This document shows positions 1-8,010 of a stretch of DNA of 36,658 nucleotides, piece by piece (within the stretch, counting starts at the first letter, position 1; the number at the start of each line of letters is the position of its first letter). The notes under the pieces are model-generated. The model was given only the letters and a program-made list of their open reading frames with translations, was not told where the DNA came from and ran no database searches. The translations under genes were made by a program, and so were the position numbers. The stretch is from the NCBI GenBank assembly GCA_963803155.1, contig CAWDMN010000003.1:1-36658 (forward strand), read 5' to 3'. Origin of the DNA: CAWDMN01 sp963803155 (GTDB lineage Bacteria; Acidobacteriota; Terriglobia; Versatilivoradales; Versatilivoraceae).

Positions 1-38
1 ATCTCTTTAACGTGAGTTGTCAAAGTCAGGCTAAGCAG

Positions 39-106
39 GAGGCTCGCCCTCCCGTACATTCCATCCCTTGGCGCATTCCCCATCCTGTCGAATTTTGAAT
101 TACACC
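39..106. repeat. Dispersed direct repeat, copy 1
   Basis: This stretch and 2805-2877 are diverged copies in the same orientation. Over the last 56 aligned bases (from the CCCGT near position 51) I count 47 matches by eye. Both copies begin with GAGGCTCGCC and share the block CATTCCATCCCTTG. The two copies bracket the sulfotransferase and SPASM radical SAM genes. No open reading frame is needed to explain it, so I regard it as an interspersed intergenic element of unknown function. Confidence 0.65.
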
Positions 107-459
107 TGATGATCGCCCTGCCGTATGGCATTCCTTCTCTTTCCTTCTTCAGCGAAAAAAAGTCCTCCTTGTTTTTCAATAATTTCAACTTGTAGGCCTA
201 TTCCATTGGTCACAGCCAAATTCATCGATTCTGGTCTTTGATAAAAACCCTGTCCGGTTGTCGAATTTAATTCAAAGGTACACATTCCCCGGGATCGATG
301 AGCTCACGGAAAAAAGCCCCAGACATCTGAAAGCCCTGACTCGCTTTTTGGGCTTGTAATCTTGGTTGCAGGGGAATATGGAGCAGCTGGGTGGTTTATG
401 AAATATTTGGCAGGAATTTGTTGCGGCTCAGTGGGGACATTGAAAAATAAACTCTCCAT
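100..459 (-). pseudogene. Possible frame-disrupted gene downstream of the sulfotransferase
   Basis: A start codon at 459-457 preceded by GAGGATTAA lies 62 bp after the sulfotransferase stop, where the next gene of the same transcript would be expected. Its frame stops after 51 codons (304-306). Protein-like sequence then appears to continue in a second frame (GFQMSGAFFRELIDPGECV, ending near 280) and a third frame (GQGFYQRPESMNLAVTNGIG, ending at 100). The three pieces are collinear and barely overlap, which fits one gene of about 115 residues with two frameshifts. I recognise no family. A decayed gene, a sequencing error or chance would all fit. Confidence 0.3.
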
Positions 460-521
460 TTAATCCTCAACTCATTGGGACCAAGGTATGCAGTGAAGGA
501 CCGAGTTGCTATATACTCCTG

Positions 522-1385
522 TTAGCAGCTCCAATGGGAAAATGACCGACCCGTGAGGGCTCGAAACCGATCCATGTCCTCTTTCAGCCGGTCTACTAAT
601 TGCCTGCGGACATGCTCTTCCAATTTTGGTTTCAGCATTCGCCTGGAAAAGGCAAATAAAAAGAGTTTGGTGTAAACAGAGTGCAAATGTGGAGAAATGC
701 GCTTCGTCAAGCCTTCCCCCGGCAAAGGTGAGAGTTTCAATCCCAAAGGAGTTAACTTGCGTTGTACGATGGATTGGTTGAGCAGAAGAATATATTTCCA
801 ACATTTCTCATAAGGCTCCACCTCCAGAAACTTGAAGATCTTTCGCAAAACCATCCGGCGCGAGGCATGCAATTCTTCGGTGGACTGAATGAAAATCTGA
901 CAAGATGGGAAAAACTCCAGATAGTGGCTGAGCTGAAAGAAATAACGGGAGCGATCAATGTAGGGATTCTCAGTGGAGGCGAGGACTGCTTCCTCAAAGG
1001 GTCGCTTTTCATTGTCCCATACCACCGCATGTACAAAGGCGGAGAGAATCCGTTGAATTGGATCGCGCACCAAATAAATCAGTTTGGCATCAGGCATAAT
1101 GGATTGGATCCTCCGAGCTACCCCTCTGAACTTAGGTTCATTGGTGTAATAAGGAGTAGCTTCTCCCCGGAGCGGAAATCTTCCGTCGAATTGTGCCTTG
1201 TACCACTCCAATCCTCGGTTCCAATTCATCTCTTCGATGAAAAATCTCAATTCCTTTTCGCGCGACATCCAAATTTTGGGGTGCTGGGATAAATAAAAAT
1301 GAAGACTGGTGGTGCCGCATTTAGCGGCGCCAATGATTAAAAAGTTGGGAAGACTTGGAAAGGAGGACATCTTTGCTCTCATCAT
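522..1385 (-). CDS. PAPS-dependent sulfotransferase
   Basis: This 287-residue protein has the sulfotransferase fold signature. The 5'-phosphosulfate-binding loop IIGAAKCGTTSL is at residues 17-28. GEATPYY follows at 74-80, and the 3'-phosphate-binding element YLVRDPIQRILSAF at 104-117 holds the expected Arg107 and Ser115. Family members transfer sulfate from PAPS to a hydroxyl, commonly on a carbohydrate. It has no obvious signal peptide or membrane anchor, so it should act in the cytosol on a nucleotide- or lipid-linked intermediate. It lies 28 bp downstream of a SPASM radical SAM gene on the same strand, next to glycosyltransferase genes, so a glycan acceptor is the best inference. Alternative Met starts lie at residues 2 and 6. 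Confidence 0.85.
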   Translation of the reverse strand: MMRAKMSSFPSLPNFLIIGAAKCGTTSLHFYLSQHPKIWMSREKELRFFIEEMNWNRGLEWYKAQFDGRFPLRGEATPYYTNEPKFRGVARRIQSIMPDAKLIYLVRDPIQRILSAFVHAVVWDNEKRPFEEAVLASTENPYIDRSRYFFQLSHYLEFFPSCQIFIQSTEELHASRRMVLRKIFKFLEVEPYEKCWKYILLLNQSIVQRKLTPLGLKLSPLPGEGLTKRISPHLHSVYTKLFLFAFSRRMLKPKLEEHVRRQLVDRLKEDMDRFRALTGRSFSHWSC

Positions 1386-1413
1386 GGAACATCGGGCCAG
1401 GGATCCCTGTTTT

Positions 1414-2445
1414 TCATGAATTCTTGGGTTTCAGGAACGGCAACAAATAGCGCCTGTTTTCTTTCATCGCCTGGTAGCGCTTGCACTGGGCACATGGGAT
1501 ATCATCCCTCTGGGCTGCCAATCCGAGCAACATTTTCTTGGCATAACGATATTTCTCACTTTGCAGACAAGCTTTTAATCCCTCCTTGAAGACGTTGCCA
1601 AAATTCCCCCAGCGATTGACACAACAGCCCAGCAACTGTCCATCCCAATTGATTTGGGGAGCTACCCGCAACTGTTCACAGTAATGCTGGTAAAGCGCTC
1701 GGTATTTCTTGCGATATTCAATCGCCGAGACCGTTTCCATACCGGTGGCGGAGCGGACAAAATCCGGATCTTGCACGGGGGAATAACCGGTCTGGTAGTT
1801 CAAGCGCGGGTAAAATTGCATATCCAATTTCTGAGCCATCTCCCGGGCAATCGGTAGTTCATGCGCGTTGTGACCGAACACTATGAATTGCCAACGCAGC
1901 TTAGGGAGCCGGGATTTTTGAACCTCTTTAAGTTGGTTGAGAGCCCGGATATTTTCAATAACCGCATTGAAATCCCCTCCCTGGCGGTAAATGCGATAAG
2001 TCTCTGGGGAAGCCCCGTCAATCGAAATGGTGAGGGAATGGAAGCGATATTTGACCAGGCTCTTCAGCAACACAGGGCTTACCCGGTTAAAGTTGACTCC
2101 ATTAAAGGCGGTTAAGCGAATCCTTTTGGAATAAGCATAGGCCAGGATCTCTTCGAGTTCAGGATTCAGGAAGATCTCCCCAAAATTGGAGAGTTCAATC
2201 CGTTTGAAGTGAGGATAAAGATCAACGAAGCGGCGGAAATCCTCAAACCGCAGATAACCATGCCCAATCACACCCAATTGATTTGTGCTCTGCAAGCAAG
2301 CGGGACATTTGAGTTGGCAAAGGGAGGATGCCTCCAAGCGGACCAGATCCCCGACCCCGTAGCGCAAAAATCCAAAGATGGCAGACGGAAGGTGAGTTTC
2401 GAGAACTCGATGAATGAGCTTAAGACTCTCTGGATCAAATTTCAT
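1414..2445 (-). CDS. Radical SAM/SPASM domain protein
   Basis: The ATG at 2445 gives 343 residues; an in-frame TTG at 2481 would add 12. The [4Fe-4S]-SAM motif SLCQLKCPAC (Cys43, Cys47, Cys50) opens a radical SAM core. A C-terminal region with NWDGQLLGCCVNRWGNFGNV and a terminal CAQC looks like a SPASM/twitch auxiliary cluster domain. Relatives include sugar epimerases and dehydrogenases as well as peptide-modifying maturases; no precursor peptide is visible nearby, so a sugar or small-molecule substrate is more likely. It precedes the sulfotransferase by 28 bp and is probably cotranscribed with it. The reaction cannot be read from the sequence. Confidence 0.85.
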   Translation of the reverse strand: MKFDPESLKLIHRVLETHLPSAIFGFLRYGVGDLVRLEASSLCQLKCPACLQSTNQLGVIGHGYLRFEDFRRFVDLYPHFKRIELSNFGEIFLNPELEEILAYAYSKRIRLTAFNGVNFNRVSPVLLKSLVKYRFHSLTISIDGASPETYRIYRQGGDFNAVIENIRALNQLKEVQKSRLPKLRWQFIVFGHNAHELPIAREMAQKLDMQFYPRLNYQTGYSPVQDPDFVRSATGMETVSAIEYRKKYRALYQHYCEQLRVAPQINWDGQLLGCCVNRWGNFGNVFKEGLKACLQSEKYRYAKKMLLGLAAQRDDIPCAQCKRYQAMKENRRYLLPFLKPKNS

Positions 2446-3043
2446 CTCAAATTGACTCTCCGTCAAAAACCAAAAAAGCAAAAGCTGCTAATCCGGCCAT
2501 ATCAATAGCTGCCCTTGTTTTAGCATGAGCATATTGGCCGATTTTCCAATGGCCGTCGAACTTTTTTTATCCGCATATAAAGTCGAGAATTAAAGTGATT
2601 CCGATTCTAGTATCGCCGAGATTCATACTGATTTGGGACCATATTTCTTGGGTTTAATCAAAGACCTGCCTAAGTGAGGGATGCAATTCAATGTGCGACA
2701 AGTGAGATAAGTACAGGATTTGCTGAATAACCAGGGGCGACCGGGAGGGCGAGGCTCCTGCCGAGCCCTCAGAGCCAGTCCGTGGACCTGGAGCGGCTCG
2801 CCGGGAGGCTCGCCCCCCCCCCCCGTGCATTCCATCCCTTGTTGCATTCTCTATCCCGTCGCACTTTGAATCACACCCCCTAAGTGAGGAAAGACCTTGG
2901 AGCATCTTCTATTTTTCATTAAGATGAAAGTTGCTCTGGGAAATAGATGGGCAAAATATTTTATTTGCGGGACCAAAAATTTTTGATGGTATTCGATTCC
3001 CTGCATAAGGGATTGAGCCTGAACGCTTGGATTTATCGAAAAA
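2446..3043. other. Divergent intergenic region with repeats and a poly-C tract
   Basis: About 600 bp separates the minus-strand radical SAM gene from the plus-strand methyltransferase gene, so both promoters should lie here. It holds the second copy of the dispersed repeat (2805-2877), a run of 12 C at 2813-2824, and GC-rich variants of GGCTCGCC / GGCGAGGCTC between about 2739 and 2812. The open frames across it (for example 2654-2905, minus) are low-complexity translations of the repeat. I see no convincing gene. Confidence 0.55.
2805..2877. repeat. Dispersed direct repeat, copy 2
   Basis: This is the partner of the copy at 39-106, about 84 percent identical by eye over 56 bases. It differs mainly by expansion of a C run (12 C at 2813-2824) and scattered transitions. 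The preceding 65 bp (about 2739-2804) repeats the GGCTCGCC-type core again, so this copy may be part of a longer element. Confidence 0.65.
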
Positions 3044-3889
3044 ATGACCAAAGTGACGGGCAAGGACTTTCTTTTAGAAAAGGCAATTTTCCACCCTGAA
3101 CCAATGAATGAATCCATTTCAAAATCGCCGGTGGACTGGACAGCTCAATTCGAACATTGGGATAATGCTCGGCAACATAGTTGGCGCAGTTACAGTGACT
3201 GGATTTACATCCAATGGTTGCAGAAATGGTGGCCGAGTTCTCCCCCACACCGGGTGCTGAAAACCGATCTGTTTGATGAAGCCGTCGGCACTGGATTGAT
3301 GCCTTGGTTGATTCATCACGCGCACTCTGCCGTGGGGGTAGATATATCGGGAAAAATTGCCGGCAGCGCACGGGATCGGACTTCCAGGATTCGAGTATTA
3401 GCAGGGGATGTGCGATGCCTGCCCTTTGCCGATCATTCTTTCGATCTTGTCTTTTCGCCTTCCACTCTTGACCATTTTCACTCCGCCGAAGAAATCGACA
3501 TCACCTTGCGGGAATTGCATAGGGTATTATCTCCCGGGGGCAAATTGTTCCTGTCCCTGGACAACTTGTCTAATCCTATCGTGCGGCTGCGCAACTTGCT
3601 CCCGGCCTCTCTGCTCATTCGTTGGGGAGTGCTTCCTTACCCAGTCGGAAGAAGTTGCACCCCCACGGAACTTTTTTTAAAGCTGCAGAATTCCGGATTC
3701 TCGCTTTGCCGCTCCACAGCCATACTTCATTGTCCCAGGGTGTTAGCGGTTCCTCTTCTGCGCTTTTCAAATCCAAAGAATTGCCATCGCATTGTGTGTT
3801 GTCTAAAAAAATTTGAGCATTTGTCAAACTGGTTCAGCCGCTACCTTACGGGGTACTTCATTGCTGTAGAAGCGATTCGGAAAGAATAA
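3044..3889 (+). CDS. Class I SAM-dependent methyltransferase
   Basis: The 281-residue protein has a Methyltransf_11-like core. Motif I is at about residues 71-86 (VLKTDLFDEAVGTGLMPWL). An acidic strand end follows (VGVDIS, Asp100), then GDVRCLPFADHSFDLVFSPS at 121-140 with Asp122, and the post-motif helix RELHRVLSPGGKLFLSLDN. Motif I is unusual: the common D-x-G-C-G-x-G becomes D-L-F-D-E-A-V-G-T-G, keeping only the last GTG. The first 40 residues are not conserved-looking, no clear Shine-Dalgarno precedes 3044, and a later ATG at 3104 is possible. Its position beside sulfotransferase and glycosyltransferase genes suggests a glycan or lipid-linked substrate, by inference only. Confidence 0.75.
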   Translation: MTKVTGKDFLLEKAIFHPEPMNESISKSPVDWTAQFEHWDNARQHSWRSYSDWIYIQWLQKWWPSSPPHRVLKTDLFDEAVGTGLMPWLIHHAHSAVGVDISGKIAGSARDRTSRIRVLAGDVRCLPFADHSFDLVFSPSTLDHFHSAEEIDITLRELHRVLSPGGKLFLSLDNLSNPIVRLRNLLPASLLIRWGVLPYPVGRSCTPTELFLKLQNSGFSLCRSTAILHCPRVLAVPLLRFSNPKNCHRIVCCLKKFEHLSNWFSRYLTGYFIAVEAIRKE

Positions 3890-4018
3890 GCCACGCGTTT
3901 TCTCCAACAGTGACGCCCAATTCCCAAATTCATGATTAGCCAATTTTCGACAATCCAACAAGTAATCAGAGATGCTGGAAGATTTTCTTCTGGCATATGA
4001 GGAATCTGGAAAAAAATC

Positions 4019-5251
4019 ATGGGCCACGATTGTACCATTGAAACCACAAGCGCAGGGCAGCCTCTCCTGTTGAAGGTGATGTCCCAAGGATCTCCGTTGG
4101 GCTATCTTGCAGTTGACAGCCTGGTGGGAGGCAAGTGTTGTGGCGGGGTTCGTATGATGCCCGACTTGGACGAATCGGAGATGCGGGGATTGGCACGCGC
4201 CATGACTTTAAAATATGGCTTCCTTGGGCTCCCCCAAGGAGGAGCAAAGGCTGGTGTCTTGGGGAATCCCGAGGCAAAACCCGCGGAACGTCAGCGATTG
4301 CTGCGGGATTTTGCCCAGGCCATCGCCCCATGGCTCTCCTCCCGCTATTTTGTTCCGGGAATGGACATGGGAACAAGCTTGCAGGACATTCGGCACATGT
4401 TAATTTCCGCGGGAATTACACCAGGTCGCCGTGAACTCCAAGGATCGAAGTCCGGCTTTTACACCGCACTTTCGGTTTACTGCAGCATGGTAGTCGGACT
4501 GCGACACATCGGTCTCACTCCATCTCAATGCTCGGTTGCGGTGGAAGGGTTGGGCAAAGTAGGAATGCCTTTGGTGGAGTTGGTGGCCAGCACTGGGGCG
4601 AGGATAGTAGCTGTGTCTACCTCCAAACGGGCCATTTACAATCCCAAGGGGTTGAACATTCAACGACTGGGTCAGCTCTCTGATCAATATCGGGAGGATC
4701 CGCTTTCTCATTACGAAGAGGCGGAACAAATCCCCCTAAAAGAGTTGTTGGAGCTTCCCGTGGAAATCCTCTGCCCTTGTGCTCGTCATCACAGCATAGG
4801 AGAAGCGGAAGTACTCCGATTGCGGACGCGGATTATTGCCGCGGGCGCGAACAATCCCGTGACACCTGAAGCAGAGCCGCTGATTGCCCGGCGGGGGATT
4901 CTTTGCCTTCCCGATTTTGTGAGCAACTGTGGCGGAGTCTTGGGGGGGACCATGGAATATGCCGGTTATTCCCAACAACGCATTAAGAAAACCATTTTAG
5001 AAGACCTCGGGGATTGCATTCATTCACTTCTCCTCGACGCCGCGCGTCAAAATCGCTCACTTCGCGAGTTGGCCACGCAAATTTCCCTGGAGCAGTTTAC
5101 TCGCCTGCAGCGAGGAGCAAGTCATCCCTCGCTCAAACAGAAATTGCTTGTAGGCATCAGCGAGGCCTACCGGCAGGCCTGGATCCCACGCGCCCTCCCC
5201 CCGATCTTGGCGCCAGACTTCTTCAAAAACCGAATGGCCAAATCTCAGTAA
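4019..5251 (+). CDS. Glu/Leu/Phe/Val dehydrogenase family protein
   Basis: At 410 residues this matches the amino acid dehydrogenase superfamily that reversibly deaminates amino acids with NAD(P). Both catalytic lysines are spaced as in leucine and glutamate dehydrogenases: Lys65 in MTLKYGF and Lys77 in GGAKAGV. Asp116 in VPGMDMGTS is the catalytic aspartate. The Rossmann loop GLGKVG is at 177-182, and the C-terminal LPDFVSNCGGV is typical. Substrate preference is not decidable by eye. It lies 129 bp after the methyltransferase on the same strand and ends 5 bp from the convergent radical SAM gene. It could supply an amino acid or amino group for a glycan substituent, or be unrelated metabolism. 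Confidence 0.85.
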   Translation: MGHDCTIETTSAGQPLLLKVMSQGSPLGYLAVDSLVGGKCCGGVRMMPDLDESEMRGLARAMTLKYGFLGLPQGGAKAGVLGNPEAKPAERQRLLRDFAQAIAPWLSSRYFVPGMDMGTSLQDIRHMLISAGITPGRRELQGSKSGFYTALSVYCSMVVGLRHIGLTPSQCSVAVEGLGKVGMPLVELVASTGARIVAVSTSKRAIYNPKGLNIQRLGQLSDQYREDPLSHYEEAEQIPLKELLELPVEILCPCARHHSIGEAEVLRLRTRIIAAGANNPVTPEAEPLIARRGILCLPDFVSNCGGVLGGTMEYAGYSQQRIKKTILEDLGDCIHSLLLDAARQNRSLRELATQISLEQFTRLQRGASHPSLKQKLLVGISEAYRQAWIPRALPPILAPDFFKNRMAKSQ

Positions 5252-5256
5252 AAAAA

Positions 5257-6741
5257 TCATTCGGATTTGCCAAACACGCCAAGACTCTTGGCCAGCTTAA
5301 TCTCCACGGGGAAATGGTAAAAAAAATATTTGACCCGGCTCCGGGCAATGGGCGCATAGAGATTCGCCAACTTGACCACGATTGGGTTGGTTTTCTTAAA
5401 GGGAGTCAAATAGTTGTTATCTCCCACAAAGAATGAACAAAAATCCAGCATTTCAATGAGCTTTTTATTCTTGTGGGATCGCCAGGAACAATTGTCTCCC
5501 ACATGGCGATAACTGAACGAGGACCATCCCTCAAGCTCTTGAGGCGGCTGGAATCCTTCCGCTACAGCCAATTCAAATAATTCCGTTCCCGGAAAAGGAG
5601 TATAGATGTTGACTGATTTGGTGGCGCGAGGATTATCCGCTAAAAGGGCTGTAAATAAGTTCACTGTTTCTTTCAGTTCTCCCACCGTCTCCGTGGGATA
5701 ACCGATCATGAAGAAATAAAACGGGAAGAGGGAATACTGTTTCAGTTTCCGATTCAATTCCAATAGTTGGGATGAGTCAATCGGTTTCCTGAGCAGGGTT
5801 CGAATTCGTTCGGAACCAGACTCAATTCCAACGGCCAGGCATTTGCAGCCCGCCCTTTCAATAAGGCGGAAGTCTTCGGCTTTTAGCTGATTAAGCGTGT
5901 CAAATCGAATATGAAGCCGTGAAAAAGTGAGACCCAAATTCTCGCACACAGCACCTTCCAATATATTTTTGGCCCGATCTAAATCGAGAAAAAAATTGGC
6001 GTCCGTAAGGAACAATCCGCGAATTGAATAGCGCTCAGTAAATTCTCTGATCTGTTCCAATGCCACTTCAGCTTTCAAGGCGCGCCAGCGCCCTTGGTTG
6101 AATGTGGTGTTGTAGCAAAAGGCACAAGGGTAGACACAGCCCCGGCTGGTTGAGAAACTAAGCCGTTGAACGCCGAAGACCGTCCGGACGTACCGGGGAA
6201 CCTCCACCAAATCATATTCCAGCGGAGGCTGTGCATTCAAATCGATGAAGGCCCGAGGGGAAGCATGTTGGATATTTCCATTTTCCTTGTACCACAGGCC
6301 CGCAATATCCCGGAATGGAGCATTATTCTCAAGAGCCTTGACTAATTCCAGAAAAGTCTCTTCTCCTTCGCTCTGAATAATGAAGTCTATTTCGGGTTGT
6401 TGCAGTGTCTGCTCGGGAAGCAATGAGGCATGAATTCCACCCCAAACTACAGGGACGCTGCTCTTCTTTTTGATCAAGCGTGACACTTCCAGAGCATGTT
6501 TGAGCTGGGGGCCGGTAGACGAAGAAATCCCCACGCAGAGAGGGCCAGACTCTAATTCTGTTTCGAGTTTTGAGAGCCAGTGAGGATCAATCCGTTGATC
6601 GATAACCCGCACCGAGTAACCGGAATGCACCAGCGGAGTGGCAACGCACAATATTCCCAGGGGAAGATCGCGCCAGGGTTGGGCCTGCCAACCTGTCACC
6701 TCCCGGGGGTAGATTAGAACAACTGATCGAGGATTCTTCAT
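5257..6741 (-). CDS. B12-binding-domain radical SAM protein
   Basis: This 494-residue protein has the two-part layout of the BchE-like class. An N-terminal cobalamin-binding-type domain (about 5-145) contains VWGGIHASLLPEQ at 99-111. The radical SAM core starts at STSRGCVYPCAFCYN, with Cys202, Cys206 and Cys209 as cluster ligands. The classical cobalamin DxHxxG is not evident in the N-domain, which is common in this class. Members catalyse methylations and oxidative or ring-forming reactions on unactivated carbons. It is the last gene of the minus-strand run, 37 bp after another radical SAM gene, so the two are probably cotranscribed and may act on the same product. Confidence 0.85.
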   Translation of the reverse strand: MKNPRSVVLIYPREVTGWQAQPWRDLPLGILCVATPLVHSGYSVRVIDQRIDPHWLSKLETELESGPLCVGISSSTGPQLKHALEVSRLIKKKSSVPVVWGGIHASLLPEQTLQQPEIDFIIQSEGEETFLELVKALENNAPFRDIAGLWYKENGNIQHASPRAFIDLNAQPPLEYDLVEVPRYVRTVFGVQRLSFSTSRGCVYPCAFCYNTTFNQGRWRALKAEVALEQIREFTERYSIRGLFLTDANFFLDLDRAKNILEGAVCENLGLTFSRLHIRFDTLNQLKAEDFRLIERAGCKCLAVGIESGSERIRTLLRKPIDSSQLLELNRKLKQYSLFPFYFFMIGYPTETVGELKETVNLFTALLADNPRATKSVNIYTPFPGTELFELAVAEGFQPPQELEGWSSFSYRHVGDNCSWRSHKNKKLIEMLDFCSFFVGDNNYLTPFKKTNPIVVKLANLYAPIARSRVKYFFYHFPVEIKLAKSLGVFGKSE

Positions 6742-6778
6742 TATCCATCCCCCTCAAATGAAAAGACGCCGCAGGAAT

Positions 6779-7909
6779 TCAAGGTGTCTGACTCCTTGTG
6801 CCGCCTCGAGGAGTGGAAGGGATCCAACGCAAAAACCTATCCATTCTGGCATTCGTCAAGACATGACAACAAAACTCGCAAAAACAGGAGCCCGTCAACT
6901 GCCGGTTGGTACGACGATTCCGGCCAATTTCACGAAATCCCTGACACGAAGGGGAATTCCAAATCTCGCGCAACCGGGATTCTCGGATATTCCCGATGAC
7001 GATATTGCAGGTGCTGCATGGATTGACATCTCCATTGACATGGATCCGCACATCCACCCAGCCGATGTAGCAGGGATATTTCTCCCACACCTTTTTCCCG
7101 ATTGCATAGCGGGAGAGCACTTCCGGGATATTGGTCTGGATGGAATATTTTTTTGCCTTCTCCACGATGCCGCGCAAAAGCTCCCCGAGCTCTAATTCTT
7201 CCGCAGGGTTGAGCTCCTCATGCTCAATATTCTGGCCCATCGGTTTTAAGGGAGAAAAGGAAATCGCATCGATTCCAGTCCCCCGGGCAATTTCCAACAT
7301 ATGAGGAATAGTCCGAAAGGTTTTCTTGGTGATAGGCCGATGCAAAATTACTTTTGGCAGGGCTTCTCCTGACTCTTTTCTTGCCTGAGCAACCGATTTC
7401 AATCCCGCGCACACTTTGTGGAAAGAACCGGAGTCAGTCCCCGGATAGTTTTGTGAATATTCAATTTCATTGGAGGCCCACAAACTTACCTGCAATTCAT
7501 CCAATCCCAATCGAACAAATCGATCAGCCCATTCTTGATCGACCAGAGTCCCGTTGGTAACCAATCGGACGTGCAGGCCAGCCTCTTTGCCCTTTTGGAT
7601 CATATCCGCCAAATGCCGGTGCAAAAGGGGTTCCCCTTTCCCGATTAAAATCATTTTTCTTGTTCCCAAAGTCCGCAACTGCTCACAAAGGTTCTGGAAA
7701 AGTTCCCAATCAAGCTCTTCCCTGGACAGTACTGGTTGGAGCCGTACAGGAGAATCAGGGGAATGCCAGGCGCAACTCCAACAATGCAGGTTGCAGCGAC
7801 TGGTCACATCAATACCAACCGCATAGGGCATGGCACGCGCACAATTGCCCAAGAAAAAACTACGCAAGAGATTCCATTGCCAAGCGAGAGAAGGTCTTGG
7901 AATTTGCAC
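6779..7909 (-). CDS. Radical SAM/SPASM domain protein
   Basis: The protein has 376 residues and starts at GTG 7909, supported by AGGA seven bases upstream. The SAM cluster motif is SRCNLHCWSC (Cys39, Cys43, Cys46). The SPASM region has HVNGDVNPCSTCNIVIGNI followed by further cysteines near the C-terminus (CFCEFCC), enough for one or two auxiliary clusters. NGTLVDQEW and the core IGKGEPLLHRH match the MoaA/PqqE-like fold. It sits 37 bp upstream of the B12 radical SAM gene and 101 bp downstream of the flippase gene on the same strand. Function is undetermined; an epimerase, dehydrogenase or C-C bond-forming role on a sugar or lipid is plausible. Confidence 0.85.
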   Translation of the reverse strand: MQIPRPSLAWQWNLLRSFFLGNCARAMPYAVGIDVTSRCNLHCWSCAWHSPDSPVRLQPVLSREELDWELFQNLCEQLRTLGTRKMILIGKGEPLLHRHLADMIQKGKEAGLHVRLVTNGTLVDQEWADRFVRLGLDELQVSLWASNEIEYSQNYPGTDSGSFHKVCAGLKSVAQARKESGEALPKVILHRPITKKTFRTIPHMLEIARGTGIDAISFSPLKPMGQNIEHEELNPAEELELGELLRGIVEKAKKYSIQTNIPEVLSRYAIGKKVWEKYPCYIGWVDVRIHVNGDVNPCSTCNIVIGNIRESRLREIWNSPSCQGFREIGRNRRTNRQLTGSCFCEFCCHVLTNARMDRFLRWIPSTPRGGTRSQTP

Positions 7910-8010
7910 GATTCGATCCTGATCTCAGAGTTTTATGGAGGGATTTTGCGGAAGAGAAATTCAAAACTGGAGATGAATGACCTCTCTAATCCTGAACTAA
8001 TCCCTCCGGA

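Noticed and set aside
2654..2905. Small minus-strand ORFs in the divergent region
   Set aside because: Low-complexity translations of the dispersed repeat and the poly-C run.
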